Shown here: positions 61,801 to 64,000 of the stretch, piece by piece
Layout: each line of letters begins with the position of its first letter
Numbering within the stretch: the stretch's first letter is position 1
Source of the DNA: Arctopsyche grandis
Lineage: Eukaryota > Arthropoda > Insecta > Trichoptera > Hydropsychidae
Assembly: GCF_051622035.1 (NCBI RefSeq)
Contig: NC_135356.1
Location: 6,732,579-6,796,578 of the forward strand
DNA length: 64,000 nt
Reading direction: 5' to 3'
Program-made: the position numbers and the translations under genes
The notes under the pieces: generated by a model
The model's database searches: none
What the model was told of the DNA's origin: nothing
Seen by the model: the letters and a program-made list of their open reading frames with translations, nothing else

Positions 61801-63573
61801 AATGTTCTAATTGGAAAAGCTTTTAGAGGTGAATTGAGATTTTCAACATTTACCAATATCTACATATACATATCATAGTTGTGGGATGGTAGGGGATCTA
61901 TTTTGAAAATGGAATACAGTGGCACATCCTTATTTACAAATGTACCCGAAAAATGTAGTTTAAAAAAAAAAGGTCGATGGGATTGGGAAATAAAAATTAT
62001 TTATTGGAAATTTTACCTGGGTTATCTTAAGTGTAAGGAATTTATATATGAGTCAATAAAAAGGCACTTATTTTTCCATACGCGTGAAAAATAAAAAAAA
62101 TAACATATATATAAAATAATTATATTGTGTTCCACAAATATTTCATGACATTCAAAGTGTTCCACAGCCCCGAAAAGGTTAAGAACCACTACACTAAAAT
62201 GTTAAACGATATAGTTAAAATACATAATTACCTGAGTACTCCATTTGGTTGCAGGTGTGCATTGGTTGAGAGTGAACGTCCTGAAGGTCTCGTCCATGTA
62301 AGGATGGGCTCTGGTGTTCCTTTCAAAATTCGGCATTGCAAGTAAGTGCTGGAGCCGAGGATCAAAGCTTGCACGCCAGACGGCCAAACTTGAACTTCGG
62401 GTAATTCCCTACCTGTAATACAAAGTTTTCATTAATAATGACAGTGAAAACACTAACCAATCTACATGTGAAAGCGAGGCTTACGTTCTACTGATATAGC
62501 GATGGATGCCTGAGCGAGAGTCGAGCCGTCGTTTGATAGTCCGAGACATAGATACGTTCCCCTGTCATTCCATTTGGCTTGAGACATGACCAAAGCATTT
62601 CCACGTTGGATTACACCAGGTTCAAACTCGGAACCGATCTGCAAATAAAAACAATTAGTAAAATCACAAGATAAAATTTTTAGCTAATGATCCAACATCA
62701 TCATTTGTTTAGATTAAATGTTTACCCTTGTCCATTTAACGATGGGTAGTGGATTTCCACTTGGTTCACAAGAGACGGAGAAATTTTCGCCTTCAGCAAT
62801 GGTGATGCTCGGATCACCAATAATTTGAACGTTGGCTGGAACTTGAGATGAGTATCTTTGAACGATTATTTCAACCGTCACTCCAATAACATCTTCGGAA
62901 ATTCTGTCGGCAGAACATTTATAAAGGCCAGCATCTTCAGGACGAACGTTTTCGATCCACAACTGTCCGTTGGAAACTCGGAAATTACGCGGCATGAAAT
63001 CATTTACTCTGAAACAAAATAAAAAAAACGTAAATGTCAACATAAAAAAACAAATTCATTATAATTCCTTGAATGATATGTTTACCTTTCCCATGTGATT
63101 GAATTAGCTGGAATGTCTTGATCTGCTGAGCAGACCAAAGTCAACGATTCACCTTCTTTTATGATGGGGTAGGGAGGGTTCACAGATAAAGCTGCTGGAC
63201 TCGGTGCCTCGGCACGTTGTTGGACGTAAATCATGACAGATCTTTGACTGTCGCCAGCGGGGTTTCTAGCTGTACATCTGAAAGGTGAACGATAGGTAAA
63301 ATTACTTTCGCAGAGACTCACACAAACTATAATTTTCAACGTGAATTGATTGGTACCTGTACTCTCCTTGGTCGGTGACTCGCGCCGATTCAATTCTGAA
63401 TATTCCATTGGTGAAGGTGTACATTCTGTTGATCGGTCGTCGATTGGTGCGCGACCATGTGAGTTCCGGTGCTGGATTTCCAGATGCTGAGCATTGTATT
63501 TCAATGATATCTCCCTCGTATACTTCCACCGTAGGTGAACTTAGCGTTACTTCAGGTGGAGTAGGCTCGTTAC
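43765..63573 (-). CDS. trol: terribly reduced optic lobes (perlecan), 3' partial coding region
   Basis: Trol is the insect perlecan, a secreted basement-membrane heparan sulfate proteoglycan. On the minus strand I joined 28 exons whose phases all match (5272 nt, about 1757 residues). Domains in order: Ig1-Ig5, a Tyr/Pro/Arg/Asp repeat linker, Ig6-Ig8, one LDLa, Ig9-Ig10, LamG1, two EGF, LamG2, two EGF, LamG3. This matches the perlecan domain IV-V arrangement; LamG and EGF spacing is as in vertebrate endorepellin. The signal peptide and N-terminal LDLa, laminin and other Ig modules must lie beyond position 64000. The last exon after 44892 is uncertain (candidates 43765-43807 and about 44660-44783). 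Ig versus LamG limits are approximate. Confidence 0.93.
44105..44345. repeat. Dispersed repeat R7, copy 1
   Basis: TTTTCAGTTCCAAAAACA, then TTTAATTTGATATGTCCAGA. It aligns with 50530-50770 at clear but reduced identity. Class unknown. Confidence 0.7.
44493..44783 (-). CDS. trol: Candidate downstream trol exon (Pro-rich tail)
   Basis: After a CAGCAG acceptor the frame reads [20 protein letters not shown] and [19 protein letters not shown], which looks coding. It then runs into a hydrophobic stretch that is probably read-through intron, up to a stop at 44493. No good donor is visible, so the end is unknown. Confidence 0.4.
   Translation of the reverse strand, partial: GSPLFWEQFDAVESPPPVYIPHPHHFYPRPSSASNIFSLSLNVVFSFYIPLLVMTYLFIYLQIQKPLKMVDRICEYVYYIQFMKKYFIDVVSFAFL
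44892..45030 (-). CDS. trol: trol exon, end of LamG3
   Basis: [20 protein letters not shown], then [20 protein letters not shown] and ANPCS. The last exon I am sure of; it ends in a strong GTAAGT donor, so at least one more exon follows. Confidence 0.94.
45121..45333 (-). CDS. trol: trol exon, LamG3
   Basis: [20 protein letters not shown], then [20 protein letters not shown] and ADSNLYLG. 213 nt between a TTTCAG acceptor and a GTCAGT donor. Confidence 0.94.
45475..46116. mobile_element. piggyBac-like MITE P2, copy 1 (trol intron)
   Basis: Starts TTAACCCTTTGAATTCTAAA and contains TATATCGTTGTTTATGAAAA. The right end is decayed (ATGGTAAA). It aligns with 47164-47781; MITE R5 copy 2 is inserted in it. 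Confidence 0.75.
45749..45880. mobile_element. Inverted-repeat MITE R5, copy 2
   Basis: AAAACGCACATGCTGTCC, AAAAGCATTTCGCGCG, then CGAAATGCTATTGGTC and GAGACAGCATCTAC. Relative of 26488-26620, nested in MITE P2. Confidence 0.75.
46222..46419 (-). CDS. trol: trol exon, LamG3
   Basis: [20 protein letters not shown], then [20 protein letters not shown]. Acceptor TCGTAG, donor GTAAGT. Confidence 0.94.
46484..46739 (-). CDS. trol: trol exon, EGF-3 and EGF-4
   Basis: [20 protein letters not shown], then a Ser/Thr-rich spacer and [20 protein letters not shown]. Two complete EGF modules in one exon. Acceptor TTTGCAG. Confidence 0.94.
46814..46948 (-). CDS. trol: trol exon, end of LamG2 and linker
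   Basis: [20 protein letters not shown] and [11 protein letters not shown], then an acidic Ser/Pro linker to the next EGF pair. 45 codons, phase 0. Confidence 0.92.
47021..47128 (-). CDS. trol: trol exon, LamG2
   Basis: [20 protein letters not shown], then [12 protein letters not shown]: the LYVGG strand and terminal GCI of LamG. 36 codons, phase 0. Confidence 0.92.
47164..47781. mobile_element. piggyBac-like MITE P2, copy 2 (trol intron)
   Basis: TTAACTCATTAATGCTAAAC at the left and AACAGCCAAAGGGTTAA at the right, both ending in TTAA. 618 bp. Confidence 0.8.
47782..48626. other. trol intron, no further feature
   Basis: AT-rich; the plus-strand frame at 48155-48370 has no homology that I know. 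Confidence 0.6.
48627..48766 (-). CDS. trol: trol exon, LamG2
   Basis: [20 protein letters not shown] and [20 protein letters not shown]. Phase 1 start, phase 0 end. Confidence 0.93.
48843..49075 (-). CDS. trol: trol exon, LamG2
   Basis: [20 protein letters not shown], then [20 protein letters not shown] and [20 protein letters not shown]. Donor GTGCGT. Confidence 0.94.
49170..49339 (-). CDS. trol: trol exon, EGF-1 and EGF-2
   Basis: [20 protein letters not shown], then [20 protein letters not shown] and ICPIGYVGD. The longest open frame here is not the coding one; cysteine spacing and splice phase identify the EGF frame. Confidence 0.92.
49600..49735 (-). CDS. trol: trol exon, end of LamG1 and start of EGF-1
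   Basis: [20 protein letters not shown] closes LamG1 (GCI with its Cys). [16 protein letters not shown] starts the first EGF. Confidence 0.94.
49818..49959 (-). CDS. trol: trol exon, LamG1
   Basis: [20 protein letters not shown], then [20 protein letters not shown], including the LYIGG strand typical of LamG. Confidence 0.94.
50037..50231 (-). CDS. trol: trol exon, LamG1
   Basis: [20 protein letters not shown], then [20 protein letters not shown] and [16 protein letters not shown]: the core LamG signature (GxILY, DYVSLxLxxG, W/H in the WH motif). Confidence 0.95.
50530..50770. repeat. Dispersed repeat R7, copy 2
   Basis: Aligns to 44105-44345 (AATTCGATATGTCCAGAATC, GGAAAAGCAGATTAAACGTA). 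Confidence 0.7.
50788..51160. repeat. Element with GGAACTGAAACAGGAATC minisatellite
   Basis: Opens CTAGTGTTGTGCCCGTTA, then about eight imperfect 24-30-bp units of GGAATCGGGAATCGGAACTG type (50886-51085). The PDS/FQFRF-like frames are repeat artefacts. Confidence 0.75.
51161..51495. other. trol intron, no further feature
   Basis: AT-rich intron between the minisatellite and the Ig10 exon. Confidence 0.6.
51496..51876 (-). CDS. trol: trol exon, Ig10 and start of LamG1
   Basis: 381 nt, the longest trol exon here. [20 protein letters not shown] through [20 protein letters not shown] forms Ig10. [20 protein letters not shown] and EIAVKPL begin LamG1. Confidence 0.94.
51947..52076 (-). CDS. trol: trol exon, end of Ig9
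   Basis: [20 protein letters not shown] then [20 protein letters not shown]. Acceptor TGTTTTAG, donor GTGTGT. Confidence 0.92.
52164..52309 (-). CDS. trol: trol exon, start of Ig9
   Basis: [20 protein letters not shown] and [17 protein letters not shown]. Its two-base start pairs equally with the Ig8 exon or the LDLa exon. Confidence 0.93.
52320..53414. other. trol intron, no further feature
   Basis: AT-rich; the frames at 53067-53335 overlap on both strands without domain motifs. Confidence 0.6.
53415..53651. mobile_element. TTAA MITE of 237 bp
   Basis: TTAACACGTTCAACCCGGCG and CGCCGGGTTCAATGTGTTAA are inverted with one mismatch region; TTAA at both ends. Confidence 0.85.
54070..54204 (-). 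CDS. trol: trol exon, LDL-receptor class A module
   Basis: [20 protein letters not shown] then [17 protein letters not shown]: six Cys and the acidic DxxxDxSDE calcium cage of an LDLa domain. It is 135 nt with phase 1 on both sides, so it is a cassette that can be skipped in frame. Phases match Ig8 upstream and Ig9 downstream. Confidence 0.92.
54571..54737 (-). CDS. Possible alternative terminal trol exon
   Basis: After acceptor ATCATTTTCAG the phase-compatible frame reads [20 protein letters not shown] and 34 more residues to TAA. The phase fits the Ig8 exon donor. No known domain; it could be chance open frame. Confidence 0.2.
54738..56299. other. trol intron, no confirmed feature
   Basis: AT-rich. 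A Cys-containing open stretch near 55640-55760 does not splice in phase. Confidence 0.55.
56300..56578 (-). CDS. trol: trol exon, Ig8
   Basis: [40 protein letters not shown] and [16 protein letters not shown] make a whole Ig domain. The CCTCCAG acceptor gives phase 1 continuity with Ig7. An upstream acceptor (CAG at 56625-56627) is open but has the wrong phase. Confidence 0.85.
56640..57530. other. trol intron, no further feature
   Basis: AT-rich intron between Ig7 and Ig8 exons. Confidence 0.65.
57531..57658 (-). CDS. trol: trol exon, end of Ig7
   Basis: [20 protein letters not shown] then [20 protein letters not shown]. Acceptor GATTTCAG lies inside a longer open frame; the phase to both neighbours fixes it. 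Confidence 0.92.
57741..57970 (-). CDS. trol: trol exon, end of Ig6 and start of Ig7
   Basis: [20 protein letters not shown] ends Ig6. [20 protein letters not shown] and [12 protein letters not shown] begin Ig7. Donor GTACTA inside the open frame. Confidence 0.93.
58035..58755. mobile_element. pogo/Tigger-type element
   Basis: Terminal inverted repeats CAGTAGAATCTCAATTATCC and GGATAATCGAGGTTCTACTG flanked by TA on both sides (58035-58036, 58754-58755). This is the classic pogo/Tigger terminus. 717 bp inside; no intact transposase was recognised. Confidence 0.88.
58777..58908 (+). repeat. Dispersed repeat R6, copy 2
   Basis: Almost identical to 33893-34029. With the inverted piece at 59091-59141 it makes about 50-bp terminal inverted repeats around 365 bp. 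Confidence 0.85.
59091..59141 (-). repeat. Dispersed repeat R6, inverted terminal piece
   Basis: GTTAATCTGTGGTTCAATCT, then GGCGCTTTTCGATCGTTTGC, the complement of the start of R6. It directly abuts a LINE fragment. Confidence 0.8.
59145..59690 (-). pseudogene. LINE reverse transcriptase C-terminal fragment
   Basis: Minus-strand frames: [20 protein letters not shown], then [20 protein letters not shown] and [14 protein letters not shown]. Typical C-terminal part of RTE-type LINE ORF2, in two frames, so inactive. Sits in a trol intron in the same sense as trol. Confidence 0.85.
59732..59843 (-). CDS. trol: trol exon, Ig6
   Basis: [20 protein letters not shown] and NSNLYLIN. The split Thr codon AC|A joins it to the linker exon. 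Donor GTAAGT. Confidence 0.92.
59850..60377. other. trol intron, no further feature
   Basis: AT-rich intron; nothing recognised. Confidence 0.65.
60378..60600 (-). CDS. trol: trol exon, PYRPDD repeat linker and start of Ig6
   Basis: After [13 protein letters not shown] come about seven imperfect 6-residue units of [12 protein letters not shown] type, encoded by diverged roughly 18-nt repeats, then [13 protein letters not shown], the B strand of Ig6. The linker is probably extended and flexible (inference). Confidence 0.9.
60685..60885 (-). CDS. trol: trol exon, end of Ig5
   Basis: [20 protein letters not shown] and [10 protein letters not shown] complete Ig5. A short acidic linker ([13 protein letters not shown]) follows. 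Confidence 0.93.
60974..61188 (-). CDS. trol: trol exon, end of Ig4 and start of Ig5
   Basis: [20 protein letters not shown] closes Ig4. [20 protein letters not shown] opens Ig5. The intron before it holds a 506-bp TTAA-type MITE. Confidence 0.94.
61236..61741 (-). mobile_element. TTAA-type MITE (GAGGGCTG family), full copy
   Basis: TTAAGAGGGCTGAACACC and GGTGTACAGCCCTCTTAA at the ends, 506 bp. Full-length relative of 2211-2664, in a trol intron. Confidence 0.85.
61742..62231. other. trol intron, no further feature
   Basis: AT-rich; the plus-strand frames here overlap the intron and the Ig4 exon complement. Confidence 0.6.
62232..62412 (-). CDS. trol: trol exon, start of Ig4
   Basis: [20 protein letters not shown], then [20 protein letters not shown]. 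The coding frame differs from the longest open frame here; splice phase and Ig motifs decided it. Confidence 0.92.
62485..62638 (-). CDS. trol: trol exon, end of Ig3
   Basis: [20 protein letters not shown] and QASIAISVE complete Ig3. Phase 0 start, phase 1 end (C|GTAAGC). Confidence 0.93.
62726..63008 (-). CDS. trol: trol exon, end of Ig2 and start of Ig3
   Basis: [20 protein letters not shown] completes Ig2. [20 protein letters not shown] and IVKWTR begin Ig3. Acceptor TTTCAG. Confidence 0.94.
63086..63277 (-). CDS. trol: trol exon, end of Ig1 and start of Ig2
   Basis: [20 protein letters not shown] closes Ig1. [20 protein letters not shown] and ITWER open Ig2. Donor GTAAAC. Confidence 0.93.
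63357..63573 (-). CDS. trol: trol exon, Ig1
   Basis: Starts GT|AAC GAG CCT ACT. Contains [17 protein letters not shown] and [10 protein letters not shown], the B-strand Cys, core Trp and DxGxY signature of an Ig domain. It is the most upstream exon seen; it starts phase 1, so an earlier exon lies off the window. Confidence 0.93.
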
Positions 63574-64000
63574 CTGTAAACCAAAATTAATATCAAAATC
63601 ATCTGTTGGATCATAACTGGCATTTGAAAGCTGAAAAAAGCATTGAAAATAATTCAAATCTGAAAGCAGCTCTGTAAAAATGGATTCAACATACACAAGT
63701 AATATATTTTGAGACGCAAAATTTTTGATTTTTCAATAGTAGAAATTTTATAGCTTCATTTAACGACGTAGAATAACCATTGGAAATTAAAAATATATAT
63801 GTATATATCTTTACCTCAAAATAGCGTTATTTTTTGTTGAAATCTTTTTGATATTTTTTGAAGAGAATAAAAGGATTGATATTTAAGTAATATTTTTTAA
63901 TATTATAATATTTGAAATCCGTAATATTTAAGGAACTTGTACTTATTGGTATCAAGATTCAGTTCGATATGACTAACGGTGTTTAAAAAGTCTCCAAAAT
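63574..64000. other. trol intron at right edge
   Basis: No exon is seen; the Ig1 exon's phase 1 acceptor requires an upstream exon beyond the window. Confidence 0.7.

Overview
This is a window of an insect nuclear genome: AT-rich, intron-rich and crowded with (TA)n and (TATG)n microsatellites and short non-autonomous transposons. Two conserved genes can be read exon by exon. I did not assign an insect order; calling it a holometabolous insect is an inference from the gene families and repeat style.

Left and middle (9591-35500, + strand): the complete coding region of nervous wreck (nwk, FCHSD family), an F-BAR/double-SH3 adaptor of endocytosis and synaptic growth. It has 19 coding exons with matching splice phases, 3021 nt and 1006 codons plus stop. 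It begins with a seven-codon first exon in a CpG-rich patch and includes a 27-nt microexon (27789-27815) preceded by a pyrimidine microsatellite, and a glutamine-rich tract (31759-31853).

Right (63573 down to about 43765, - strand): the 3' part of the perlecan gene trol (terribly reduced optic lobes), whose 5' part lies beyond the right edge. Twenty-eight phase-consistent exons (5272 nt) encode, in order, five Ig domains, a Pro/Tyr/Arg/Asp-rich repeat linker, three Ig domains, one LDL-receptor class A module, two Ig domains, then LamG, two EGF, LamG, two EGF, LamG. The last exon or exons after 44892 are tentative. The two genes converge tail to tail across about 8.3 kb without recognisable coding sequence.

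The rest is repeat sequence. The left edge (1-9.3 kb) holds LINE pieces, two tRNA-derived SINEs and several inverted-repeat elements. The introns hold many more: foldback elements with 9-bp target duplications (24659, 25692, 36049, half copy near 6031), twin hAT-like MITEs sharing one 8-bp target (12722-13060), TTAA-type (piggyBac-like) MITEs (20107, 32310, 34073, 45475, 47164, 53415, 61236), a pogo/Tigger-type element (58037), a decayed mariner/Tc1-like element (28168), LINE reverse-transcriptase remnants (1, 22419, 59145) and several near-palindromes. Several pairs act as natural empty-site/filled-site comparisons and give relative insertion order. I found no prokaryotic-style system, CRISPR array, rRNA or functional tRNA gene. 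The novelty is in the repeat families and in the alternative-exon architecture of the two genes.
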